Positions 34,301 to 41,859 of a DNA stretch of 64,000 nucleotides are shown one piece after another. The notes under the pieces are model-generated. The model worked only from the letters and a program-made list of their open reading frames with translations, was not told where the DNA came from and searched no databases. The stretch is from an uncultured Mobiluncus sp. (GTDB lineage: Bacteria > Actinomycetota > Actinomycetes > Actinomycetales > Actinomycetaceae): assembly GCF_902488535.1 (NCBI RefSeq), contig NZ_CABTWO010000011.1:1-64000 (forward strand), written 5' to 3'. The translations under genes and the position numbers were made by a program. Position 1 is the stretch's first letter. Every line of letters starts with the position of its first letter.

Positions 34301-35060
34301 GATCCGGGTTAGACAGCCGATCCCCGGAGTTAATGCACAGCATCGCGTCTTGGATTTCCCGGTCTTCCTTATAGACATAGTGTGAATCGTTGGTAGCGAT
34401 GACAGGTGCGTTGATTTCCCGCGCTAAGCGCAGCAGGTCCTTACGCACGCGGTTTTCGATGGACAGACCGTGATCCATCAGCTCCACATAAAAATTGTCT
34501 TTGCCGAAGATGTCCTGTAGTTCCCCGGCAGCACGCCGAGCCTCCTGGTACTGTCCCAACCGCAGCCGGGTCTGGACTTCCCCGGAGGGACAGCCTGCCG
34601 TGCCAATCAGCCCCTCGTGGTAGCGTTCCAACAGTTCCCGGTCAGCCCGCGGCCATTTGCCCATCTGTCCGTCCAGAGAGGCGTACGAGCCCAGCCGGAA
34701 CAGATTGTGCATCCCCTCTGTGGTCCGGGACAGCAGCGTCATATGCGTGTAAGCGCCGCGGGCGGACACGTCGTCACCGGCCTTTTGCTGTTCCAAAGTG
34801 CCCCACTGGACTCGAGTGGTGTCAAAGCGTGAAGTCCCCGGAGTGACATAGGCTTCCAATCCGATAATGGGTTTAATCCCGGCCTCACGACATTCTTTAT
34901 AAAACTCAAAAGCCCCGAACAAATAACCGTGATCGGTAATCGCCACGGCCTTTTGCTGGTTTTCTACCGCTTTTGCAACCAGCCGCTTAATCTTTGCCGC
35001 CCCATCCAAAATCGAGTAGTCGGTATGGACGTGGAGGTGAACAAAATCGGAACTTGGCAT
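31386..35060 (-). CDS. dnaE: DNA polymerase III alpha subunit
   Basis: 1224 residues. Replicative polymerase of the DnaE1 class. An N-terminal PHP domain starts FVHLHVHTDYSILDGA; the palm holds the catalytic aspartates in MPDIDVDFDDRRR and the preceding GRGSGAGSMVAYA; a helix-hairpin-helix, an OB fold (VKIAGLVTAV) and a C-terminal tail follow. The stop codon is 123 bases upstream of the hisD GTG on the same strand, so hisD is not its 3' extension. dnaE itself lies 86 bases after the RluA-family gene. Confidence 0.97.
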   Translation of the reverse strand: MPSSDFVHLHVHTDYSILDGAAKIKRLVAKAVENQQKAVAITDHGYLFGAFEFYKECREAGIKPIIGLEAYVTPGTSRFDTTRVQWGTLEQQKAGDDVSARGAYTHMTLLSRTTEGMHNLFRLGSYASLDGQMGKWPRADRELLERYHEGLIGTAGCPSGEVQTRLRLGQYQEARRAAGELQDIFGKDNFYVELMDHGLSIENRVRKDLLRLAREINAPVIATNDSHYVYKEDREIQDAMLCINSGDRLSNPDRFRFDGTDYYLRPSGEMHELFAEIPEALDNTLLIAEQCDVEFPDVKEGTFMPVFPVPAGEDEVSWFIKEVERGLQYRFPNGISEEVRKRADYEVEIIIQMGFPSYFLIVSDYIQWAKDNGIRVGPGRGSGAGSMVAYAMRITDLDPIKHGLLFERFLNPERVSMPDIDVDFDDRRRQDVIDYVTRKYGKDKVSQVVTYGTIKSKQALKDAARISGADFSKGEKLTKAMPPAVMGKDIPLSGIYDSQHSRYKEAEEFRKVVAEDQFNRQIFDLAAGVEGMVRQWGVHACAVIMSRETLTDVIPMMKRPQDGAMITQFDYPTCEHLGLLKMDFLGLKNLTIISDALDNIKINGKTPPDLERLDVDDEATYELLSTGETLGVFQLDGGGMRTLLKQLRPTEFDDISALVALYRPGPMGANSHTNYAFRKNGLQKIEPIHRELEEPLKDILGYTYGLIIYQEQVMAIAQKVAGFTLGQADILRKAMGKKKKDVLAEQYVKFHDGMIANHYSEDCCKTLWDILVPFADYAFNKSHSAAYGLIAYWTAYLKANFPTEYMAAVLTTQTDKDKLGMYLNEVRRMGIKVLPPDVNQSYGAFAPDGNDIRFGLASIRNVGENVVAEIIKARQEKGAYTSFSDFLKKVPAEVCNKRTIGSLIKAGAFDTFGASRRALTAIHEQAVEAVVSTKRQESNGQFDLFTALEMDGADSPDNLLGSANIDIPDIPEWPKNKLLAFEREMLGMYVSDHPLSGMKRVLEGLAEDRIVDLTSDEGKGNDSRVKIAGLVTAVNVKISKSSGQQWAIAKIEDMTGSVEVLFFAKTYENIAADLVQDNIVVVGGRLRREDESVSIYGSDLSVPKLSLHLDHLDEVDLLLPAERCTPENMRAFGALLDRFPGQAPVRLHILEQGELQVLDLGPERLVNAGPDFLGELRAMLGYDSIITPGTNPLESTAAAELAELDPNPDQSQDPPADTLFDTGS

Positions 35061-35146
35061 GGGTCAATCCTAGTCGTTTTTTCCGCGGCGAGCCCGCCAG
35101 GTTCCAGTCCCGCAGGTGGGGCCGCGAGTCGCGAATTTCGGCCTGA

Positions 35147-36061
35147 TTATTGGCGCAAAAGCTCTAAAGCTGCCGCTAAATCTGCAGGTAGCGGCGCCTG
35201 CACCGCGACCTCCAGCCCGGTCCGCGGATGTTTGAACGCCAGCCGACTGGCGTGCAGCCATTGACGTTCCAGCCCCAGCCGAGCCGCCGTTTTTCGATCC
35301 GCTCCGTATTCCGTATCTCCCATCAGGGGGTGCCCGATAGCCGCGAGATGTACGCGAATCTGGTGGGTTCGCCCGGTCTCCAACTGAACTTTCAACAAGG
35401 TCGCCCCCCGCAGCTCCTCAATGACGTCGTAGTGCGTCACCGCGGGCTTGCCCCCGGACACGACCGCCATCTTAAACTCCCGTCCCGGAGCCCTACCGAT
35501 GGGGGCGTCAATGGTCCCTACCGGGGGTTTCACCTTTCCTGTGGCAAGGGCGGTGTAAATTTTTTCGACCCGATGGTAGCGAAACGCGTTCTTCAGTTTG
35601 CCGTAGGCGAGTTCGGATTTCGCAACCACCATCGCCCCCGACGTTCCCGCGTCCAGACGGTGCACAATGCCTTCGCGTTCCACCGGTCCGGACGTTGACA
35701 CGCGAATCCCGGCAGCCCTAAGCGCCCCAACTACCGTGGGTCCCTCCCAACCGGGGCCGGTGTGCGCAGCGACTCCAGCCGGCTTATCCACCACCACCAA
35801 ATCGTCATCGGCATATAAAATTCCTAAGTTCTCTACGCGGGTAACTTCCGGAACATAGCCGACAGGTTCAGGAATTTCGATTTCCAGCAGACTTCCCGGG
35901 GTCAGTTCATCAGACTTTTTGAGGATCTCACCGTTTTGCGTGACCGCTCCGGATTCCAGCAGGGCTCCTGCTTTTGCTCGGGACAGCCCCAGCAGCCGTG
36001 ACAGCCCCACGTCAGCGCGAAGTCCCGAGAGTCCTTCCGGTACCGGCAACAAACGACTCAC
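35147..36061 (-). CDS. RluA-family rRNA pseudouridine synthase (RluD-like)
   Basis: 304 residues. An N-terminal S4 RNA-binding domain (~12-70) precedes the synthase core with catalytic Asp in HRLDAGTSGAM. Further conserved parts are RYHRVEKIYTAL and LETGRTHQIRVH. GTG start overlapping the lspA stop by 4 bases (GTGA). The lspA-rluD pair is conserved in Gram-positive bacteria. Site specificity (U1911/1915/1917 for RluD) is inferred. Confidence 0.93.
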   Translation of the reverse strand: MSRLLPVPEGLSGLRADVGLSRLLGLSRAKAGALLESGAVTQNGEILKKSDELTPGSLLEIEIPEPVGYVPEVTRVENLGILYADDDLVVVDKPAGVAAHTGPGWEGPTVVGALRAAGIRVSTSGPVEREGIVHRLDAGTSGAMVVAKSELAYGKLKNAFRYHRVEKIYTALATGKVKPPVGTIDAPIGRAPGREFKMAVVSGGKPAVTHYDVIEELRGATLLKVQLETGRTHQIRVHLAAIGHPLMGDTEYGADRKTAARLGLERQWLHASRLAFKHPRTGLEVAVQAPLPADLAAALELLRQ

Positions 36062-36654
36062 GAATCTTTATCCTTTACGGAACAATCCGGATCTGCACCC
36101 GCCTCGGCGCGCCTTGAGGCAGATTCAGGCTGCGGAGGGGCGAACAGCGGCACACCTCGAAGCAGCAAAACGAAAATCACCGCCACCCCGACAACTACGA
36201 AAATGTCAGCCACATTGCCGACAAACCACCCGAAGTAATCGATAAAGTCCACGACCTTTCCGGTACCCCAGGTCGGGCCTTGGAACCTGTCGACCAGGTT
36301 CGCCATCCCCCCTCCGGACACGACCGCCAAAACGTAAGCCCACGTCCTGGTGCGCGTCAGAAAGGACAACACGGTCAAAACAAACACCAACACCAGACTA
36401 AAGACGGTGACGACCAGGGTCTGCCCCTGGCCGATAGACAAAGCGGCGCCAGGGTTGTGCGTGAGGTGCAGGGTCACCCACGAGCCCAGCAGAGGCTGCG
36501 GTGCGGTATCGGCGGCCAGGAAGCGCAAGGCGAGGCGTTTCGTTATCTGGTCGATGCCCCCCACCGCCGCCATGATTAAAAGCACCGTCAGCCAGCGAGA
36601 GAATCGGTGGGGATCTCCCGTCGGCTGACGGTTAGAGATGGATTTGAACGACAA
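36058..36654 (-). CDS. lspA: Lipoprotein signal peptidase II
   Basis: 198 residues, four membrane helices. It cleaves prolipoproteins such as the two lipobox proteins in this window. Catalytic aspartates lie in GGMANLVDRF and GNVADIFVV. TTG start one base after the divIVA stop, without a clear Shine-Dalgarno, so translation is probably coupled to divIVA. A charged C-terminal tail of ~35 residues is extra. Confidence 0.93.
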   Translation of the reverse strand: MSFKSISNRQPTGDPHRFSRWLTVLLIMAAVGGIDQITKRLALRFLAADTAPQPLLGSWVTLHLTHNPGAALSIGQGQTLVVTVFSLVLVFVLTVLSFLTRTRTWAYVLAVVSGGGMANLVDRFQGPTWGTGKVVDFIDYFGWFVGNVADIFVVVGVAVIFVLLLRGVPLFAPPQPESASRRAEAGADPDCSVKDKDS

Positions 36655-36655
36655 C

Positions 36656-37261
36656 TTAGTTGGTCGGTGCGGAATCCGCCAAGTCTGAAAGAATGCCCTC
36701 TAGGAACGAACTCATCTTGGCGCGATACTCGGATTCGAAAGTCTTGAGCTCTTCGATCTTGCGCTCCAACATACCGCGTTCCTGCTCCAACTGAGCCAGT
36801 ACGCGGGAATGCTCCTGCTCTGCATCAGCAATAATGCGGTCGGCTTCGACACGAGCGTTGGCAATGATTTCTTCGCTCTTCTTTTGACCGTCTTGCACGT
36901 ATTCGTCGTGCAGACGCTGCGCCATATCCAGCATGGAAACTGCGGAAGTTGACGCCGGAACCTCCCCCGCACCCGGTGCGGGTTCCACCATAGCAGCCGG
37001 TTCGGGTGTGACCGGTTCGGCAACCGGTTCCACCGCCGGAGCTTCAGGCGTAGTCGGCGCTGCGCCACTGGACAGCTCGGCAATCTTGCGGTTCGCTTCC
37101 TCCAGCTCGGCCCGGAGCGAGTCACGCTCTTTGGTCAGGGTATCGAGGGTATTCACCACCTCGTCCAAGAAATCGTCCACTTCATCCTGGTCATAGCCTT
37201 CGCGGAATTTCGTGGGCTGAAACTTCTTGTTGACGATGTCATCTGTGGTGAGCAACGCCAT
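36656..37261 (-). CDS. divIVA: DivIVA/Wag31 polar growth protein
   Basis: 201 residues from MALLTTDDIVNKKF, the family start; GAGGTGACGAAT precedes it and the longer frame is rejected. The N-terminal membrane-curvature domain (KFREGYDQDEVDDFLDEV) is followed by a first coiled coil, a Pro/Ala/Glu linker (~70-115) and a second coiled coil (~120-190). It marks cell poles and organises wall synthesis. It lies between yggT and lspA, downstream of ftsZ-sepF-yggT. Confidence 0.95.
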   Translation of the reverse strand: MALLTTDDIVNKKFQPTKFREGYDQDEVDDFLDEVVNTLDTLTKERDSLRAELEEANRKIAELSSGAAPTTPEAPAVEPVAEPVTPEPAAMVEPAPGAGEVPASTSAVSMLDMAQRLHDEYVQDGQKKSEEIIANARVEADRIIADAEQEHSRVLAQLEQERGMLERKIEELKTFESEYRAKMSSFLEGILSDLADSAPTN

Positions 37262-37344
37262 ATTCGTCACCTCGTCCGTATCAGGGGGCTTGCGCCCCGA
37301 CTTCCAAAACCTTTTGGGCATTCGCACGTTTTGTACAAAAGATA

Positions 37345-37365
37345 TTGTTACACATTTTTTGTTAC
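37345..37365 (-). promoter_or_regulatory. Direct repeats in the divIVA upstream region
   Basis: TTGTTAC occurs at 37345-37351 and 37359-37365 on the plus strand (GTAACAA on the coding strand), a 14-base period, in an AT-rich segment about 85-105 bases upstream of divIVA. It may be a regulator site or part of the promoter. Confidence 0.35.
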
Positions 37366-37451
37366 TTGTGTGAATACTGAGGTTTAAAACTTACTCCGAA
37401 AGGGGGAAATTTTACTAATCGCGGAGCGTGATGAAAACGAAAACGCGGCGG

Positions 37452-37766
37452 CTAAACCATAAAAGTCAGCCTGACCACCAACCATTGCAACAAGAACAGG
37501 AGTATAAAAAGCACTAAAAAACCCATGTCAAGGGCCAATCCACCGATACGCAGCGGAGGTATCAAACGCCCAAAGAACCGCACCGGTGGATCTGTCAGGG
37601 CATAGATCAAGTTAGCAAACACCAAGATAATCCCCTTGGGGCGCCAATCCCTGGCCAAAAGCTGCACCCAGTCCAGAACTACCCGCAAGATCAGGATGAA
37701 AACATAGACGTTTATCGCATAGTAAATAACTAGGCCAATCAGTTGCACCATACTCACGCAGTCCAT
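37452..37766 (-). CDS. YggT-family membrane protein
   Basis: 104 residues with two hydrophobic regions and the family core VVLDWVQL...LTDPPVRFFGRLIPP. Division-associated small membrane protein found next to sepF and divIVA in Gram-positive bacteria. The ATG at 37766 touches the AGGTAGG ribosome site; GTG 37757 has better spacing and may be the true start. Confidence 0.88.
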   Translation of the reverse strand: MDCVSMVQLIGLVIYYAINVYVFILILRVVLDWVQLLARDWRPKGIILVFANLIYALTDPPVRFFGRLIPPLRIGGLALDMGFLVLFILLFLLQWLVVRLTFMV

Positions 37767-37797
37767 CCTACCTGACGCCAGCCGGCTAGACAGACCA

Positions 37798-37832
37798 AGG
37801 TTCCCCCACCGCTACGTGCGACGGGGGAACCT
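37798..37832. repeat. Hairpin between sepF and yggT
   Basis: AGGTTCCCCC and GGGGGAACCT form a perfect 10-bp stem with a 15-base loop, 22 bases beyond the sepF stop. No T run follows on the coding strand, so it may slow but not end transcription, or protect the sepF message. Confidence 0.6.
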
Positions 37833-37854
37833 CAGGATGGAAGGAGGTTAGCAG

Positions 37855-38319
37855 TTACAAAGTCTGCAGTAAGGAAGACGACGGTTTCGGGGTCGCCTCG
37901 ATAGTCTTAAGGTGCTGCGGGGAAAGCAGGAACACCCGGGTTCCGACTTCCTCGAAAGAACCGCGCAGACCGTAAGTCAAGCCGGAAGCAAAGTCGACCA
38001 TACGCTGCGCCTCCTTGGCGGAAAGGTAGGCCAGGTTGAGGATGACTGGCACGTTATCGCGCAGGTAGTCGCCAATTTCTTTGGCATCAGAATATGTGGT
38101 GGGCTTGGCCGTCTTAATCCGGTCAATCGTGCCAATCGGAGTCTCAGCCGGAGTTTCCGGGGTGTGATGAGAGGCAGTTTCCGATTCGGTGGAACCGGGA
38201 AATTCGCGAACCTCACCCAAAGGAGTTTCATCTTCGATGAATTCCTCGTCGTCGTAATCGTCGATTTCGGGTTCCCGCAAGCCGACTTTCTCTAGAACGT
38301 TACGCAGCGCCAGACCCAT
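37855..38319 (-). CDS. sepF: Cell division protein SepF
   Basis: 154 residues. Membrane anchor and bundler of FtsZ. An amphipathic N-terminus (MGLALRNVLEKVGL) and an acidic linker precede the SepF domain with PTTYSDAKEIGDYL, VPVILNLAYL and the AQRMVDFASGLTYGL helix. GGGGAGAAATT is in front of the ATG. Its promoter is likely in the 220-base gap after ftsZ. Confidence 0.94.
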   Translation of the reverse strand: MGLALRNVLEKVGLREPEIDDYDDEEFIEDETPLGEVREFPGSTESETASHHTPETPAETPIGTIDRIKTAKPTTYSDAKEIGDYLRDNVPVILNLAYLSAKEAQRMVDFASGLTYGLRGSFEEVGTRVFLLSPQHLKTIEATPKPSSSLLQTL

Positions 38320-38539
38320 AATTTCTCCCCTAGGTTTCAGTGTGAATTGGACAACTGGAATGAGATTACGTGATAACAGGTGTTTTAGTGGAGAATTGTT
38401 GCGGAGTGTCGCTAATCAGAGCGAAAATCGCGAAAGCCGCCCCGTCGATGACTGGAGGTCAACGACGGGAACGGTTTTCTTTTGGGAGATGCGAAGAAAG
38501 TTTCGGGTGAAACAGCCTCGCTATCTGGAGGCGGCGGAC
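38320..38539 (-). other. ftsZ-sepF intergenic region without gene
   Basis: 220 bases between the ftsZ stop and sepF start. pgeF and yggS, which occupy this place in many actinobacteria, are absent, and no remnants are seen. It must supply the sepF promoter if sepF is not read through from ftsZ. Confidence 0.6.
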
Positions 38540-40054
38540 TTATTTTAAGAAGTCCGGGATGTCGAGTTCATCGTCCCCCGCGATGTCATCGAAAACCTGT
38601 TCCAAGCGCAGTGCCGGGGCGTGCTGTTCCCGCGAGGAATCCACGTAGTCCGGCACGCTCGCCGCATCGGGAGACACCGGCCGAATCCCGGAAGTAACAG
38701 CCAGCGGCTCGCGTTTCGCGTCAGGAATTCCGCTCAGCCCGGTGAGTTTGATTTCCGGTTGGTGCGGCTCAGGCTTGGGCTTCAACGTGCCCATTGCCTC
38801 GGTGCCGGCGGGAAACTTCGGAGCTTTCAGCTCGGGAACTTTCGCGGAGGATTCGTGGCGGTGTTGAGCCAGTCGGGCTTCGATTCCGTCGAGAATTTCT
38901 TCCTTTTCAGAAGCGGTTTCAGCAGGTGCCGGGGCAGGTTTCGCTGCCGCGGGAGCTTCCGCGCTCGACTGCGGTACCGTCCGCTTTTCGCTCGGTTCAC
39001 TAGCCCGGGTCGCAGTGGCCGGCTTGGCGCTCGGAGCGGCCGGGGCGGGATGTGCCGCCGAGCGGGCGGCAGAGGCGGTCTGGGTGGCTCGGGCGGAGGA
39101 TGTGTTCCCATCTTCGCGTTCGAAACCCGCAGCGATAACCGTGACTTTAATCTCATCGGCAAATTCTTCGTTCGGAGCGTAACCGATGATGACGTTTGCC
39201 TCCGGATCGGCCAGTTCGCGAACCATCTGGGCCGCGTCGTTCATCTCTTGCATCCCCAAGTCCGTTCCACCTTGGAAGAAGATGAGGACTCGGTCGGCAC
39301 CGTCCATGGAGCTTTCCAGCAATGGCGAAGAAATCGCCATCTCCACCGCAATGAGGGCTCGATCCGGGCCGGTGGCTGTCCCAATCCCCATCAGTGCGGT
39401 CTTGGCGTCTTTCAAGGTGGTGGTCACGTCTGCGAAGTCGACGTTGATGGTACCGGGGATGGTGATAATTTCGGTGATACCCTGCACGGAGGATTGCAGG
39501 ACCTGGTCAGCGGCACGGAAAGCATCCAAAACTGAGAGATTTGTGTCCGTGGATTCCAGCAGGCGCTGGTTAGGGATCACGATGAGGGCATCGACTTGTT
39601 CGCGCAGCGCTTCGATACCGCGGTCGGCCTGCTGCTCGCGCCGGCGACCTTCAAATTGGAAGGGACGAGTGACCACACCGATGGTCAGAGCGCCGAGCTC
39701 GCGGGCGATACCGGCCACAACCGGAGCTCCACCTGTACCGGTGCCACCGCCTTCTCCAGCAGTCACAAAGACCATATTGGAATCGCGCAGTACCTCGCGG
39801 ATATCGTCCTCGTGAGCGGTCGCGGCCGCCTTGCCAACTTCCGGATCGGCTCCTGCGCCCAAACCGTGGGTAGACTCCCTGCCAATCTCCAGTTTGACGT
39901 CCGCATCCGACATCAACAGCGCTTGCGCATCGGTGTTAATCGCGATGAACTCGACACCGCGCAGATTCGACTCAATCATCCGGTTTACCGCGTTAACACC
40001 GCCGCCTCCGACGCCTACGACACGGATGACCGCCAGTGGTGCTGGTTCCATCAT
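38540..40054 (-). CDS. ftsZ: Cell division protein FtsZ
   Basis: 504 residues. Tubulin-like GTPase of the Z-ring. GTP signature GGGTGTGG is at 102-109, the T7 loop region near NVDFADV (204-210). The folded core ends near residue 312; a Pro/Ala/Glu-rich linker of about 175 residues follows and leads to the conserved C-terminal peptide DDELDIPDFLK that binds SepF and FtsA-like partners. AAGGGG lies six bases before the first of two ATG codons. Upstream is a divergent ABC transporter rather than ftsQ, so the classic murC-ftsQ-ftsZ linkage is broken here. Confidence 0.97.
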   Translation of the reverse strand: MMEPAPLAVIRVVGVGGGGVNAVNRMIESNLRGVEFIAINTDAQALLMSDADVKLEIGRESTHGLGAGADPEVGKAAATAHEDDIREVLRDSNMVFVTAGEGGGTGTGGAPVVAGIARELGALTIGVVTRPFQFEGRRREQQADRGIEALREQVDALIVIPNQRLLESTDTNLSVLDAFRAADQVLQSSVQGITEIITIPGTINVDFADVTTTLKDAKTALMGIGTATGPDRALIAVEMAISSPLLESSMDGADRVLIFFQGGTDLGMQEMNDAAQMVRELADPEANVIIGYAPNEEFADEIKVTVIAAGFEREDGNTSSARATQTASAARSAAHPAPAAPSAKPATATRASEPSEKRTVPQSSAEAPAAAKPAPAPAETASEKEEILDGIEARLAQHRHESSAKVPELKAPKFPAGTEAMGTLKPKPEPHQPEIKLTGLSGIPDAKREPLAVTSGIRPVSPDAASVPDYVDSSREQHAPALRLEQVFDDIAGDDELDIPDFLK

Positions 40055-40072
40055 GATTTTCCCCTTCCAACC

Positions 40073-40095
40073 TTAACCTTGAACTTAAGGGTTAA
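40073..40095 (-). promoter_or_regulatory. Imperfect palindrome just upstream of ftsZ
   Basis: TTAACC and GGTTAA, enclosing CTT/AAG arms, form an imperfect 23-base inverted repeat 19-41 bases before the ftsZ start. It could be an operator or an RNA hairpin next to the ribosome site. Confidence 0.4.
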
Positions 40096-40265
40096 AGTAA
40101 TGTCGGCTTTTTGACGCCAAAAATTTAGTGAGTGTTGCGCAATATACCGGGATGCGCCTCGGCGTGTTTTGAAATTGCTCGGATTTCTGACGAGGTTTAA
40201 TTCCCGACGGCCGCGCTGTTAGACTGCAAAGACAAAAGCAATTTTCACTATCTAAAGGAAAGACA

Positions 40266-41093
40266 ATGGTTTTGAAAAAAATTGTCAGCTTGGCGGCAGG
40301 TCTCGCCGTGGCTTTTTCTTTGACTGCTTGCGGCGGAGCCTCTTCGCAAAACGCCGGTGCCGCAGGGGACAACTCCACGAAAAGTACCGGCGACAAGTTC
40401 GTGGTCGGCTTTGACGCGAACTTCCCGCCTTACGGTTACAAGGATGAAAAGACTGGGGAATACACAGGTTTCGACTTGGATTTGGCCGCTGAGGTGGCGA
40501 AGCGCAACAAATGGACCCTGGAAAAGAAACCCATCGACTGGGACTCCAAAGATATGCAGCTCGATTCGGGGTCTGTGGATTGCTTGTGGAACGGTTTCAC
40601 CATGAACGGCCGCGAGGACAAGTACACCTGGTCAAAACCTTATGTAGATAACTCCATTGTTTTTGTGACCCGCAGCGCCGACAACCTGAAAGACGCCGCG
40701 GCTCTGGCGGGCAAAACCGTCATAGTGCAGGCTGATTCTTCCGGCTTGGCAGCCCTAGAGGACGAAGCCAACAAGGATTTGCTTGCTTCATTCAAAACCC
40801 TCAGCAAAGTTCCCGACTACAACAATGCGTTCATGAGTTTGGAAGCGGGGGCTGCCGACGCGGTTGCCGTGGACATCGGTGTCGCCAACTACCAGCTGGA
40901 GACGCGCAAAAAGGGACTGTTCACCATCATGGAAAAGCCGGTGCAGACCGAACAGTACGGCGTGGGCTTCAAACTCGGCAACGAAGCTCTGCGTGACCAG
41001 GTGCAAGCCACCCTGGACGAGATGGTTGCGGACGGCAAATTCATGGAACTCGCCAAGAAATACGGCTTGGAAAACGCCGTCATCACCAAGTAA
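40266..41093 (+). CDS. Amino-acid ABC transporter substrate-binding lipoprotein
   Basis: 275 residues. Lipoprotein signal with lipobox SLTAC (C22), then the family-3 solute-binding fold: FVVGFDANFPPYGY at the start and GFDLDLAAEVAKR, with WDSKDMQL further on. Binds a polar amino acid outside the membrane; cystine or glutamine are possible but the ligand cannot be told. AAAGGAAAGACA ribosome site. First gene of a three-gene transporter operon. Confidence 0.93.
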   Translation: MVLKKIVSLAAGLAVAFSLTACGGASSQNAGAAGDNSTKSTGDKFVVGFDANFPPYGYKDEKTGEYTGFDLDLAAEVAKRNKWTLEKKPIDWDSKDMQLDSGSVDCLWNGFTMNGREDKYTWSKPYVDNSIVFVTRSADNLKDAAALAGKTVIVQADSSGLAALEDEANKDLLASFKTLSKVPDYNNAFMSLEAGAADAVAVDIGVANYQLETRKKGLFTIMEKPVQTEQYGVGFKLGNEALRDQVQATLDEMVADGKFMELAKKYGLENAVITK

Positions 41094-41107
41094 ACGTAGC
41101 CAAAGTT

Positions 41108-41161
41108 GAGTTTTCGGTGTTGCTTTCAGCGCGGGACAGCACTAAGCGGCACCGAAAACTC
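41108..41161 (+). repeat. Long intercistronic hairpin after the binding-protein gene
   Basis: GAGTTTTCGGTG and CACCGAAAACTC form a perfect 12-bp stem around a 30-base loop that contains a smaller TGCT/AGCA pairing. No T run follows. Hairpins at this place usually protect the abundant binding-protein message from 3' decay and lower expression of the membrane genes. Confidence 0.75.
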
Positions 41162-41180
41162 CTCAGTTTAAGAATGCAAC

Positions 41181-41834
41181 ATGAACGAGTGGACTTTCCT
41201 TCCTGAACTGGCCCTGGGCTTTGGCCGCACCGTGATTTTGTTCGCACTGACGCTGGTCATTTCCCTCCCCCTGGGACTACTGGTGTACGCCGGGCGGGTG
41301 GCTCCGTTTAAACCCCTGAACTGGGTAGTCCAGTTCTATATCTCGATTATGCGCGGGACTCCCCTGATGCTGCAGCTCATGGTCGTGTATTTTGGGCCGT
41401 ATTACCTGTTCAAAGTGCCTATCAGTGCCTCTTACAATTTCTGGGCTGCCATCATTGCTTTTTCTATCAACTACGCCGCCTATTTCGCCGAAATCTATCG
41501 CGGCGGTTTCCAAGCTATCCCCCAGGGACAAACTGAAGCGGCGTTTGTTCTGGGCTATTCCCAGCAGCGCACTTTCTATACCATCAAGCTGCCCCAGATG
41601 TTTCGCACGGTGCTGCCTTCCATCACTAACGAAGTCATCACCCTAGTCAAGGACACGTCCCTAGCCCAGGTTATTTCTTTCCTGGAAATGTTTTCCATCG
41701 CCAGGGAATACGCCTCCACCACCGCTTCGATGGCGCCTTTCGTCGCTGCCGGCATTTTCTATTACGTCTTTAACATGGTGGTGGCCATGACCATGAACAA
41801 GTTGGAAAAACGCGTCAGCAAATACCAAATCTGA
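41181..41834 (+). CDS. Amino-acid ABC transporter permease
   Basis: 217 residues with five membrane segments of the His/Glu/Gln permease class. The cytoplasmic EAA loop is EIYRGGFQAIPQGQTEAAFVLGYS. Only one permease is encoded, so it should form a homodimer. Weak ribosome site, as expected for a gene placed after the hairpin. Confidence 0.94.
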   Translation: MNEWTFLPELALGFGRTVILFALTLVISLPLGLLVYAGRVAPFKPLNWVVQFYISIMRGTPLMLQLMVVYFGPYYLFKVPISASYNFWAAIIAFSINYAAYFAEIYRGGFQAIPQGQTEAAFVLGYSQQRTFYTIKLPQMFRTVLPSITNEVITLVKDTSLAQVISFLEMFSIAREYASTTASMAPFVAAGIFYYVFNMVVAMTMNKLEKRVSKYQI

Positions 41835-41859
41835 GATGTCACCAGCAAAGTAGGGAATC

